Source of the DNA: Rhodobacterales bacterium
GTDB lineage: Bacteria > Pseudomonadota > Alphaproteobacteria > Rhodobacterales > Rhodobacteraceae
DNA: 64,000 nucleotides
NCBI GenBank assembly: GCA_003228875.1
Contig: QIGK01000026.1
Location: 1 to 64,000, forward strand
Direction: 5' to 3'
Numbering within the stretch: position 1 is the first letter of the stretch; the number at the start of each line of letters is the position of its first letter. Positions 18,405-26,940 of the stretch are shown piece after piece. Made by a program: the position numbers and the translations under genes. The notes under the pieces were generated by a model. That model worked only from the letters and a program-made list of their open reading frames with translations. It had not been told where the DNA came from and made no database searches.

Positions 18405-19411
18405 TGGATTTTTCGACAATACTGCAAATTCTGGACTCAGCAGTCCGGTTTTCAACGCCGCTGCTGATCGCATGTCTTGCGGGGCTTTGGTCTGAACGCG
18501 CAGGCATTTTTGATATCGGGCTTGAAGGTAAAATGTTGATGGGTGCTTTTGCAGCTGGTGCTTTTTCAGCCCTCGCAACATTGCCTGTCTATGACGGTGG
18601 CTGGGGTTGGGAAACCGGTGGCATGTGGGTTGGCATGGTTGCCGCCATTGTTGCCTCGGTTTTACTGGCGCTTATCCACGGCTTTGCCTCTATCACCTTG
18701 CGTGGCAACCAGCTTATATCCGGCGTCGCCATCAACTTTTTTGCCGCAGGCATCACGGTTCTGATTGGCGCAAGCTGGTTTCGCCAAGGCGGCGATACAC
18801 CACAATTGCCAACTGGCGGCAGATTCCGGCCAATTGAGCTTCCTTTTTCGGAAACCTTTGCAAATGTGCCCATTTTCGGACCGATTTATCAAAACCTGAT
18901 TTCCGGCCATAATCTGATAATTTATTTTGGTTTCTTTGCGGTTCTGGCCACCTATTGGATATTGTTTCGCACCCGATACGGGTTACGTTTGCGTGCGGTT
19001 GGTGAAAACCCCGGTGCTGTTGATACAGCCGGTATTTCGGTCATTAAACTGCGCTATTCAGCCATTATCATCACTGGCATTCTGTGCGGGATTGCTGGCG
19101 CATACCTAAGCCTTGGCACCTCGGCACCCGGGTTTGGACGCGACATGACTGCGGGGCGCGGGTTTATTGCGCTGGCCGCATTGATTTTTGCAAAATGGAA
19201 ACCGGTTCCGGCGATGTGGGCCTGCCTTTTGTTTGGCCTGTTAGAGGCAATTGCCACTAAATACCAATCCATTGATCTTGGGTTTATGATTTTACCGGGG
19301 CAATTTATGCAAGCACTGCCATACATCATGACCGTTGTTATTCTGGCTGGCTTCGTTGGCAAAGCCATCCCGCCAAAAGCCGGCGGTGAACCTTATGTCA
19401 AGGAACGATAG
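18404..19411 (+). CDS. Nucleoside ABC transporter permease 2 (YufQ-like)
   Basis: The 335-residue inner-membrane permease is paired with the upstream one. The family motif FDIGLEGKMLMGAFAAG (residues about 36-52) and RGNQLISGVAINFFAAG are visible, with multiple hydrophobic helices. It forms the second half of the channel of the purine nucleoside importer. The phosphorylase gene follows after 2 bp. Confidence 0.92.
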   Translation: MDFSTILQILDSAVRFSTPLLIACLAGLWSERAGIFDIGLEGKMLMGAFAAGAFSALATLPVYDGGWGWETGGMWVGMVAAIVASVLLALIHGFASITLRGNQLISGVAINFFAAGITVLIGASWFRQGGDTPQLPTGGRFRPIELPFSETFANVPIFGPIYQNLISGHNLIIYFGFFAVLATYWILFRTRYGLRLRAVGENPGAVDTAGISVIKLRYSAIIITGILCGIAGAYLSLGTSAPGFGRDMTAGRGFIALAALIFAKWKPVPAMWACLLFGLLEAIATKYQSIDLGFMILPGQFMQALPYIMTVVILAGFVGKAIPPKAGGEPYVKER

Positions 19412-19413
19412 CC

Positions 19414-20205
19414 ATGCTGGTTGATCTGATCCGTGTAAAAGCGGGGGCTGAACCCATTAAGTTTGGCCTGATTTTAGGCTCGGGTCTTGGCCATATTGCA
19501 GAACAGGTTGATGGCATCGCCATAGATTATACCGACCTGCCCGGTTTTCCCCATGCGGGGGTTTCGGGCCATAACCCAAAACTGGTGGTTGGTGATCTGG
19601 AAGGCGTGCGTGTCGCCGTGCTGGGCGGGCGGATGCATTATTACGAACAAGGACAGGCTGACGTGATGCGGGTTCCTGTTGAAACCCTACATCAGCTGGG
19701 TGCCGAAGCAATTATTGCCACCAACGCCGCGGGAACCTGTGAACCAAACACAAAACCCGGCGATATAATGATGCTAAGCGACCACATCAATTTTGCTGGT
19801 GCCAACCCCCTGATTGGTGAAGAAACCGACCAACGCTTTGTTTCGCTTTCCGATGCCTATGACCCAGCCATGCGCACTGCATTGCGCAGCGCTGCAAAAG
19901 CCGCTGATGTTGATATGTCTGAAGGTGTTTATGCTTGGTTTTCCGGCCCCAGTTTTGAAACCCCCGCTGAGATACGCGCCATTCGCCGCATGGGTGCGGA
20001 TGCGGTGGGCATGTCCACGGTGCCCGAAGTTATTCTGGCGCGGTTTTTTGGCATGAAAGCCGCAGCAATTTCGGTGATCACCAATATGGCAGCGGGCTTA
20101 AGCACTGAAAACCTGTCGCATGAGCATACCAAAAAGATGGCACCCCTTGGCGCTGCCAAACTGGAAAAGGTCTTGCGCCGTTATCTTTCCAACCAATCGC
20201 GCTAA
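19414..20205 (+). CDS. Purine-nucleoside phosphorylase (class II)
   Basis: The 263-residue cytoplasmic enzyme cleaves purine nucleosides with phosphate to the free base and (deoxy)ribose 1-phosphate. Trimeric-PNP blocks are present: ILGSGLGHIA (phosphate loop), GRMHYYEQG, TNAAGTCEPNTKPGDIMMLSDHINFAG with the base-binding region, and FSGPSFETPAEIRAIRRMGADAVGMSTVPE. The N-terminus is slightly shorter than many homologues. As the last gene of the importer operon it processes what the transporter brings in. Confidence 0.93.
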   Translation: MLVDLIRVKAGAEPIKFGLILGSGLGHIAEQVDGIAIDYTDLPGFPHAGVSGHNPKLVVGDLEGVRVAVLGGRMHYYEQGQADVMRVPVETLHQLGAEAIIATNAAGTCEPNTKPGDIMMLSDHINFAGANPLIGEETDQRFVSLSDAYDPAMRTALRSAAKAADVDMSEGVYAWFSGPSFETPAEIRAIRRMGADAVGMSTVPEVILARFFGMKAAAISVITNMAAGLSTENLSHEHTKKMAPLGAAKLEKVLRRYLSNQSR

Positions 20206-20279
20206 TATGCTCCAATTTGTCGCAGATTTGCGATTGATACATTCAAGATTTGTGTTGTAAAGGAAGTCACCGCATTTAG

Positions 20280-20600
20280 GTTAATACCGATTCCGTAGAT
20301 ATTGACGCTGCACCCAGTTTTTTCACGGTTGCCACCACAGGGCGGCTCGATGACATTCTGACTGAGGAATTGCCTGCCAATTTGATTGAGGGTGAATACA
20401 CCACCAAGATATTTCTGATCCGTGATCAACAGATTGTTGGCCAAACCTCGATCCAAATCTCGGTGCGCAAAACCGGTATTGAACGCTGGATTTATAACCT
20501 CGCACAAGAACAAGCATTAATTTACGGGCTGCTATCACTGTTAGTGGCCTTGGTTGCCGGTTATGGCGCGTCTGAAATATTTCGTCGGCTCAAAGGCTGA
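20280..20600 (+). pseudogene. C-terminal remnant of a TIGR02186-family membrane protein
   Basis: The frame from 20280 (just after a stop at 20277-20279) gives about 106 residues ending in one C-terminal membrane helix (about YGLLSLLVALVAGYG). The stretch TTKIFLIRDQQIVGQTSIQISVRKTGIERWI followed by LAQEQALIYG matches the C-terminal part of the TIGR02186 family, whose members are about 250 residues with an N-terminal signal peptide. No upstream coding sequence, start codon or signal peptide is seen in any frame after the phosphorylase stop at 20205, so the first two thirds are missing. Confidence 0.6.
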
Positions 20601-20621
20601 TCGCCTCAAAACCAAACCGCG

Positions 20622-21392
20622 TCACTTATCCAATTTTTCAAGCTTGGCTTCGATTGCGGCAAGTTTGGCCATTACGTCTTCGCGAAACCCATCAGTGGCA
20701 GCGGCTTCTGCTTCGTCGCCCGCACCCTCCATCGAGGTAACAATCAGGCCAACCACAAGGTTAACAACCGCAAATGTGGTGATCATAATAAAGGGCACAA
20801 AAAACGCCCAAGCCTGTGGATGCACTTTCATCACCGGCCGCACAATTCCCATCGACCAGCTTTCCAATGTCATGATCTGAAACAGCGAATACAGGCTGTG
20901 TCCAAGGGTTCCAAACCATTGCGGGAAGGCCTCAGCGAACAATTTGGTGGCCATTACCCCCGCAATGTAAAAAATAATCGCCATCAGCACAAAAACCGAA
21001 GCCATCCCCGGCAAAGCCACGATAAAGCCTTCCACCACGCGACGCAGGCTGGGGGCAACAGATACCACCCGCAACACCCGCAATATGCGCATGGCACGGA
21101 GCACAGACAGGCCGCCGGCCCCCGGCACCAAAGAAATACCGACGATCAGGAAATCAAAAATATTCCAGCCGGACTTAAAAAACCGGATATCATGGGCGAT
21201 AAATTTCAACGTGATCTCAACCACAAAAATACCGAGGCAAATATTGTCGATCACATCCAGCACGCCACCAGATCTGGCCATCAGATTTTCTGACGTTTGC
21301 AAGCCCAAAACAATCGCATTCACAATAATCACTGTCAAAATAAAATTGCCAAACCGGCTATCGGTGATGAATTTTGTAATACTGTCCCGCAT
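20622..21392 (-). CDS. NavBac-type voltage-gated cation channel (paralogue 1)
   Basis: The 256-residue single-domain six-helix channel forms homotetramers. The voltage sensor S4 has four regularly spaced arginines (R99, R102, R105, R108), and the selectivity filter reads TLESWSM (175-181), the sodium-selective LESW type. S6 is followed by a short helical tail with heptad character (MAKLAAIEAKLEKL), the usual tetramerising coiled coil. A second, clearly homologous channel lies inside the T6SS locus at 55847-56674 with an identical filter. It is divergent from the DUF5671 gene. Confidence 0.9.
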   Translation of the reverse strand: MRDSITKFITDSRFGNFILTVIIVNAIVLGLQTSENLMARSGGVLDVIDNICLGIFVVEITLKFIAHDIRFFKSGWNIFDFLIVGISLVPGAGGLSVLRAMRILRVLRVVSVAPSLRRVVEGFIVALPGMASVFVLMAIIFYIAGVMATKLFAEAFPQWFGTLGHSLYSLFQIMTLESWSMGIVRPVMKVHPQAWAFFVPFIMITTFAVVNLVVGLIVTSMEGAGDEAEAAATDGFREDVMAKLAAIEAKLEKLDK

Positions 21393-21506
21393 GTTTGTCC
21401 CCTTACGATCTTATTCTTTTGTGCAAGTTACTGTATTCTTGCCGGAATTTCCTAGTTTTTTTGATAAAGTATGTCAAAATAATCCGAAATTTTGTAAAGG
21501 AAAATC

Positions 21507-22133
21507 ATGCGCCCTGCTGATGAACTATCACAATTTGTCAGAGACGCCCTGATTGCCGGACGTAGTCGGCCGGAAATCGATGACGGATTGAACACTGCCG
21601 GATGGTCCGCAAAAGAACGTGAAAGCGCGCTTCAGGCCTATGCCGAGACAGCTTTTACGCCTCCAATTCCGCGCCCGCGGCCTTATGTTTCGGCTAAAGA
21701 TGCTTTTGTATATGGACTGATGTTTATTGCGCTTGGCGCTTCTGCAATCAGTTTGAATGTTTTGTTTTTTGCTTTCATCAATCTGGCATTCCCAAGCGAT
21801 AAATCGTGGGAGGTCCGTGCCGCCTATGACATGATCCGGATTTCGATTGCGATACTGGTTTTTGCCGTACCAATTTTTGGTTGGTTAAGCTTTCGCACCA
21901 CCAAAGCCATAGGAAATGATGCAGGAAAAAGACGGTCTGCCATTCGTAAGGTTATTACTTATCTGACACTATTTATTGCCGCAATTGTTGTCGTCGTTGA
22001 TTTGGTATCGTTGGTTTACGCCTTGCTGAGCGGCGACGCCACCATGCGCTTTTTGCTAAAAACGCTGTCGGTCGGCTTGATTTTCGGCACGGTTTTTATA
22101 TTTTATTTTAAAGATGCCTCAGCAGATGAGTAA
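21507..22133 (+). CDS. DUF5671-like membrane protein
   Basis: The 208-residue protein has an N-terminal soluble segment (residues 1-60, a predicted helical region with LSQFVRDALIAGRSRPEIDDGLNTAGW) followed by about four transmembrane helices. The layout resembles DUF5671 proteins, which have no known function. The start follows an AAAGGAAA ribosome-binding site. It overlaps the next gene by 8 bp, so the two products are probably made together. There are no catalytic motifs. Confidence 0.65.
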   Translation: MRPADELSQFVRDALIAGRSRPEIDDGLNTAGWSAKERESALQAYAETAFTPPIPRPRPYVSAKDAFVYGLMFIALGASAISLNVLFFAFINLAFPSDKSWEVRAAYDMIRISIAILVFAVPIFGWLSFRTTKAIGNDAGKRRSAIRKVITYLTLFIAAIVVVVDLVSLVYALLSGDATMRFLLKTLSVGLIFGTVFIFYFKDASADE

Positions 22134-22545
22134 TACAGGCAAATTATTGGCGCTGATCGGTGGGACAGCGGTTATTGCCGCCGTAATCGCCGGTTTGTTT
22201 ATTGTTGGCGGCCCCGAACAGGCGCGGGTGGATGACCGCGACAGCAGCAGATATCGCGACTTGCTTTATGTAAACAATGTTTTGCTGTTGCATTTAAGCA
22301 AAACCCAGGTTTTGCCAAACGCGCTGTTGGAGTCTGACCTGTGCGATGATTGCATGAAAACACATCAATTTGGAGAATTCACCAAGAAAGTGAAGGATTC
22401 AGGTGCCGTTTATTCCCGCAGCAATGACCGTAACGCAACGTTATGTGCACCGTTTGAAAATACTGCGGCGCGGTTGGCGACAACTGTTAACCTATTACGC
22501 GATAATTTTGATTTGGACACAGGCTGTTTCATGATCTCGCGTTAA
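22126..22545 (+). CDS. Hypothetical membrane-anchored protein, partner of DUF5671 gene
   Basis: The 139-residue protein (ATG at 22126; an in-frame ATG at 22114 would add four residues) has one N-terminal membrane helix (LLALIGGTAVIAAVIAGLFIV), then a soluble domain, presumably periplasmic, with four cysteines (SDLCDDCMKTHQF, LCAPF, TGCFM). Paired disulfides are plausible. I do not recognise the family. The 8-bp overlap with the DUF5671 gene suggests a two-component membrane unit. It converges with the FAD oxidoreductase gene with a 4-bp overlap. Confidence 0.6.
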   Translation: MSNTGKLLALIGGTAVIAAVIAGLFIVGGPEQARVDDRDSSRYRDLLYVNNVLLLHLSKTQVLPNALLESDLCDDCMKTHQFGEFTKKVKDSGAVYSRSNDRNATLCAPFENTAARLATTVNLLRDNFDLDTGCFMISR

Positions 22546-23657
22546 CGCTGCCGCCCGGTCCGGCGCCTCGATTTGGTAAAATGATGTTTTGGCGAAAAAT
22601 CCAGCGGGATATCCGGTTGTTTTCCTTCAACCAAATCCGCCAACGCATCTGCAATACGATAGGCCACCGCAAGGCCGGTTTTTAACCCGCCAGTGGCAAC
22701 AAATACGCCTGTGCCTAACATCCCCAACATCGGCTCAGGTTTCGGCGCGCGGGGGCGCAGGCCTGCCCAGCGCTCAACAATTTTGGCCCCGCGCAATTGC
22801 GGGCAAATCGCCTGTGCCTTAGCAATCACCCCGTCAAGCAAGTCATCAGTAGAAAACGGGTCTTCCCAATTGGTTTCACTGGTGGAGCCAACCGAGACAT
22901 GGCCCGCCGCATGGGGGATAATATAAATGCCATTACCATTAATCAGCGGAGTATTTTTTGGCAGAGATACAGCCAGCATTGCGGCTTGTCCTTTCACACC
23001 GCGCACTGCTTTTGGCCCCAGATATGGCACCAGCAACGGCAGGCCTTCGACACCGGCAGCCAGCACAATATTATCCGCTTTTATGGGATAATCAACACAA
23101 TCCACAAGACCGGTTTCAACCGATTTCACTGTGCAGTTTTCAATGATCTCACCGCCCAGATTTCGGATCGCAGCTGCCAACGCGGCGGTGGCGGCACGTG
23201 GGTTAATCCGCCCGGAAAGCGTTTCAAACACCACACCATGGGGGGCCGCGACGGGGTCAACCATGGGTGTTTCGGGCAGAACCTGCCATGTTGCCATGCC
23301 TTGCCAAAGGCGGTTTGCGCCCTCAATTCGGCTGATAGCTTTTTCTGCCTCATAGGCGTCTGGCAAAACAATATATCGTCCGATCCGACCATATCCGACC
23401 GTTAAGCCGGATAGGCGTTCAACACCGCGCCAGTAAGCCGCCGCAGCCAGCAATGCATCCAGTTGAAATTGTTTTCGCACGCTCCATGCTTCGGGCACAT
23501 AAGGCGAAAGCGCCCCCACTAAACCACCACTAGCACCAGTGCCAACGTGGTTTTTTTCCAGCACAGTTACCGTAAAACCACGCTGCAAAAGCGCCAAAGC
23601 CGCTGTTAAGCCAAAGGCCCCAGCGCCGACAATTACCACGCTCTGTTTTTCCTGCAT
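22542..23657 (-). CDS. FAD-dependent oxidoreductase, DAO family (possible MnmC oxidase-domain counterpart)
   Basis: The 371-residue flavoprotein has an N-terminal dinucleotide-binding motif GAGAFG (residues about 11-16) with the acidic residue in VTVLEK. It has DAO-fold blocks GTGASGGLVGALSPYVP, RINPRAATAALAAA and near the end GVFVATGGLKTGLAVA. The gene is divergent from mnmD, with starts about 57 bp apart. In E. coli the same two activities are fused in MnmC, so this may be the separate oxidase that converts cmnm5U34 to nm5U34. A plain glycine or amino-acid oxidase is the alternative. Confidence 0.75.
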   Translation of the reverse strand: MQEKQSVVIVGAGAFGLTAALALLQRGFTVTVLEKNHVGTGASGGLVGALSPYVPEAWSVRKQFQLDALLAAAAYWRGVERLSGLTVGYGRIGRYIVLPDAYEAEKAISRIEGANRLWQGMATWQVLPETPMVDPVAAPHGVVFETLSGRINPRAATAALAAAIRNLGGEIIENCTVKSVETGLVDCVDYPIKADNIVLAAGVEGLPLLVPYLGPKAVRGVKGQAAMLAVSLPKNTPLINGNGIYIIPHAAGHVSVGSTSETNWEDPFSTDDLLDGVIAKAQAICPQLRGAKIVERWAGLRPRAPKPEPMLGMLGTGVFVATGGLKTGLAVAYRIADALADLVEGKQPDIPLDFSPKHHFTKSRRRTGRQR

Positions 23658-23713
23658 TGCAATTCCTGTTTTACCGGCTCACTGTTCTTGCTTTAACCAC
23701 GGATAAGCATCAG

Positions 23714-24382
23714 GTGCAAAATACCAAAATCAGTTGGGTTGACGGGGTGCCGGTTTCGAGCATGTTTGACGATCCGTATTTTTCAGCCAATGACGGGCTG
23801 GCTGAAACTCGCCATGTATTTCTGGCAGGAAACGCTCTGCCGGAACGGTTTTGTGACGGGTTTCACATTGGCGAAACAGGCTTTGGTACAGGGCTGAATT
23901 TATTAGCCGCTTGGGTATTATGGGTGCAATCCGGCCAGACCTCAGCGCTGAAATTCACCAGCTTTGAAGCCTATCCATTATCGCCTGAAAACATGGGCAA
24001 AGCTTTGTCTAAATGGCCAGAGCTTAACCTGTATGCAAAGCGGTTTCTGGCAGCTTTGCAACCAGATTACAGTGTTGACCTGCCCGACCTGAAATTCCAG
24101 ATGATCCTAGGCGATGCAGCCCAAACCCTGCCCCGCTGGCAAACCCGCGTCGATGCATGGTTTCTCGATGGGTTCAGCCCCGGTAAAAACCCCGATATGT
24201 GGTCGGCAGAACTGATGCGCCAAATCGGATTGCATTCGCGCAAGTCCGCGACCTTTGCCACCTATACTGCCGCAGGGCATGTGCGCCGCAATCTGGCAGC
24301 CGCAGGGTTTGAGGTTTCGCGCATCAAAGGCCACGGCAAAAAACGCCACATGACCGTCGGAAAGCTTCGCGATGCAGAATAA
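23714..24382 (+). CDS. mnmD: tRNA 5-methylaminomethyl-2-thiouridine methyltransferase MnmD-like
   Basis: The product is about 222 residues of the MnmC methyltransferase-domain family (DUF752), which uses SAM to convert nm5U34 to mnm5U34 in tRNA. Visible blocks are DDPYFSANDGLAETRHVFLAGN, the SAM-binding loop IGETGFGTGLNLLAAW and DAWFLDGFSPGKNPDMW. The GTG at 23714 (VQNTKISWVDG) gives the normal N-terminus; the open frame reaches back to a TTG at 23657. The 3' end overlaps the EamA transporter gene by 11 bp. Confidence 0.85.
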   Translation: MQNTKISWVDGVPVSSMFDDPYFSANDGLAETRHVFLAGNALPERFCDGFHIGETGFGTGLNLLAAWVLWVQSGQTSALKFTSFEAYPLSPENMGKALSKWPELNLYAKRFLAALQPDYSVDLPDLKFQMILGDAAQTLPRWQTRVDAWFLDGFSPGKNPDMWSAELMRQIGLHSRKSATFATYTAAGHVRRNLAAAGFEVSRIKGHGKKRHMTVGKLRDAE

Positions 24383-25238
24383 CGCGCGCCAAGGCATTAC
24401 GCTGATGATCCTCACTACGTTTATTTTTGCGGTGCAGGATGGCATTTCGCGCCACCTTGCCAGCCAATACGGGCCGATCATGATTGTGATGATCCGATAT
24501 TGGTTCTTTGCGGTGTTTGTCATCGCGTTGTCAGCGGTGCGTTCCGGCGGTATTTTACGCGTGGCCCGCACCAGTCAGCCGGTATTGCAAATTTTTCGCG
24601 GCGTGTTGCTAGTGGCCGAAATATGTGTTGCCATTGCCGCTTTTGTGGCGCTGGGGCTGGTGCAAGCCCACGCAATATTTGCCAGCTATCCGTTGATGAT
24701 TGCCGCACTTTCCGGCCCTGTCTTGGGCGAACGGGTCGGCTGGCGACGCTGGGGGGCGATTGGTGTTGGCCTGATTGGCGTGTTGATTATCTTACGCCCC
24801 GGCTCTCAGGTGTTTTCTTCCGGTGCAATTCTGGCCCTGACAGCGGCCTTTATGTTTGCGCTTTACGGGTTATTAACCCGATATGCGGCGCGCAAAGACA
24901 GCGCTGAGACCTCGTTTTTCTGGACAGGCATTGCTGGCGCGATTGCAATTACCATTGTTGGCGTGTTTTTCTGGCAACCATTGGCGCAACAGGATTGGGG
25001 CTGGATGGCAGTGCTAAGCGTCACTGGCGCATTGGGGCATTACCTGTTGATCAAAGCATACGAGAGCACCGAGGCTTCAACAATTCAGCCTTTTGCTTAT
25101 TTCCAACTGGTTTTTGCCTCAATGATCGGCGTGTTGATCTTTGCCGAAACCATGCAAGCGCGCGTGGTGCTTGGGGCAATTATTGTCGTATCTGCGGGGC
25201 TATTCACTTTGTTTCGTGAAAAGCGCGCAAAGCGCTAA
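24372..25238 (+). CDS. DMT-superfamily (EamA) transporter
   Basis: The 288-residue inner-membrane protein has about ten transmembrane helices arranged as two EamA repeats (residues 1-140 and 145-285). Such proteins usually export small metabolites. It overlaps mnmD by 11 bp but is probably not linked to it in function. The five-gene operon of unknown substrate starts 63 bp downstream, and the transporter might serve that. The substrate cannot be predicted. Confidence 0.88.
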   Translation: MQNNARQGITLMILTTFIFAVQDGISRHLASQYGPIMIVMIRYWFFAVFVIALSAVRSGGILRVARTSQPVLQIFRGVLLVAEICVAIAAFVALGLVQAHAIFASYPLMIAALSGPVLGERVGWRRWGAIGVGLIGVLIILRPGSQVFSSGAILALTAAFMFALYGLLTRYAARKDSAETSFFWTGIAGAIAITIVGVFFWQPLAQQDWGWMAVLSVTGALGHYLLIKAYESTEASTIQPFAYFQLVFASMIGVLIFAETMQARVVLGAIIVVSAGLFTLFREKRAKR

Positions 25239-25301
25239 TTTCCGCTTTCAAAGCCGCGCGTTCTATGATTGCCTGATGGCGAAATATGCGGGAGATAAAC
25301 C

Positions 25302-26939
25302 ATGCAGACCGGTGGACAATTGTTGGTAAGCTGTCTGAGCAATCAGAATGTAAAAACTATTTTCGGCGTGCCGGGCGAAAGCTATTTGGCAGTGCTTGAC
25401 GCGCTTTACGATCACAATAAAATACGTTTGATCGGTAATCGCAATGAGGGCGGTGCCAGCTTTATGGCCTGCGCCCATGGCCAACTAACCGGCGAACCCG
25501 GTATTTGTTTTGTCACCCGTGGTCCGGGCGCAACCAATGCCAGCATCGGGGTGCATTCGGCCATGCAAGGATCAAACCCAATGATCTTGTTTATCGGGCA
25601 AGTAGGCACCGATATGCGTGGCCGTGAGGCTTTTCAGGAAGTTGATTACCGGGCTTATTTTGGCCCGCTGGCCAAATGGGTGACCGAGATTGACGACGCG
25701 GATCGCATTCCCGAGACCATCGCACGTGCCTTTAGCGTGGCCAAATCCGGCCGCCCGGGGCCAGTAGTGATTGCCCTGCCCGAAGATATGCTGCGCAATA
25801 TAACCGACGCTGTGCCTTGTGAAAAAGTCAAAATCTCAGAACCCGCGCCCAGCCCTGACAGCATTTTTGAGCTTCGCAAATTGATGGCCCGTGCCGAGCG
25901 ATCTTTGGTGCTAATTGGCGGCACCGGCTGGAATGATCAGGGCCGCGCCGACCTGCAAAAGTTTGTCGAAGCCAATAACCTGCCGGTGGCCAGTGCGTTC
26001 CGGTTTCAAGACCTGCTTGATAATCATTCCCCCAGCTATATTGGCGATGCAGGGCTTGGCAAAACCCCTGCCATTAAAAAAGCACTGGATGAAGCTGACC
26101 TGATTTTTGCCTTTAACATTCGATTTGGTGAAAACACCACCGACGCTTATGAACTGTTTAAGGTGCCAAATATTGGCAAAACCCTGATCCACTGTCACCT
26201 AAGCGACCTTGAGCTTGGCAAAATATACCAACCTGACCTACCGATCCATGCAGGGCCAAACCAAATGGCAGCAGTGCTGGCGCAGCTTGATCTGCGCGGT
26301 GGTTGGGATGATTGGGCCAGCAATGCACGGCATGATTATGAACAATCCATGCAACTGCCCAGCCGTGACAATGGTGTCGATATGGGTGCTGTGGTGGCGC
26401 ACCTGCAAGAATCCTTGCCCGAAAATGCCATCCTAACCAATGGCGCGGGCAATTTTGCAATTTGGCCTAACAAATTCTTTGAATTCGGGGCTGATGCTCG
26501 TCTGTTAGGGCCACAATCCGGCGCCATGGGTTATGGCTTGCCCGCTGCCATTGCCGCCAAAATTGAACATCCCGACCGCGCCGTTGTTTGCGTCGCGGGT
26601 GACGGGGATTTCCAGATGAACATGCAGGAACTGGGCTGCGCCATGCAATCAGGTGCGCAACCGGTCATATTGCTGGTCAATAACGGCACCTACGGTACTA
26701 TTCGGATGCATCAGGAACGGGATTATCCAAACCGCATTAGCTTTACCGATATTGAAAACCCCGATTTTGTCAGTATCGCCAAGGCGTATGGTTTCCACGC
26801 CGAAAAGATCACCGAGACCGATGATTTTTCCGCCGCGTTCAAGCGCGCTATGGCGTCCACCACTGGCGCGCTAATCGAACTGATTGTTGATCCCGAAAAC
26901 CTGACCCCAAAACAAACCCTGTCACAGATCCGAGGATAA
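25302..26939 (+). CDS. Thiamine-diphosphate-dependent enzyme, acetolactate-synthase-like
   Basis: The 545-residue protein has the three-domain layout of the ALS/benzoylformate-decarboxylase superfamily. The cofactor-activating glutamate is E49 in RNEGGASF, where ALS has HEQ. The C-terminal domain has the ThDP/Mg motif GDGDFQMNMQELGCAM...NNGTYG. True acetolactate synthase features are not decisive, and no regulatory subunit gene follows, so it is probably a decarboxylase or carboligase of catabolism. It begins an operon of five genes with 1-bp gaps or overlaps. The start follows GGGAG. Confidence 0.88.
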   Translation: MQTGGQLLVSCLSNQNVKTIFGVPGESYLAVLDALYDHNKIRLIGNRNEGGASFMACAHGQLTGEPGICFVTRGPGATNASIGVHSAMQGSNPMILFIGQVGTDMRGREAFQEVDYRAYFGPLAKWVTEIDDADRIPETIARAFSVAKSGRPGPVVIALPEDMLRNITDAVPCEKVKISEPAPSPDSIFELRKLMARAERSLVLIGGTGWNDQGRADLQKFVEANNLPVASAFRFQDLLDNHSPSYIGDAGLGKTPAIKKALDEADLIFAFNIRFGENTTDAYELFKVPNIGKTLIHCHLSDLELGKIYQPDLPIHAGPNQMAAVLAQLDLRGGWDDWASNARHDYEQSMQLPSRDNGVDMGAVVAHLQESLPENAILTNGAGNFAIWPNKFFEFGADARLLGPQSGAMGYGLPAAIAAKIEHPDRAVVCVAGDGDFQMNMQELGCAMQSGAQPVILLVNNGTYGTIRMHQERDYPNRISFTDIENPDFVSIAKAYGFHAEKITETDDFSAAFKRAMASTTGALIELIVDPENLTPKQTLSQIRG

Positions 26940-26940
26940 C

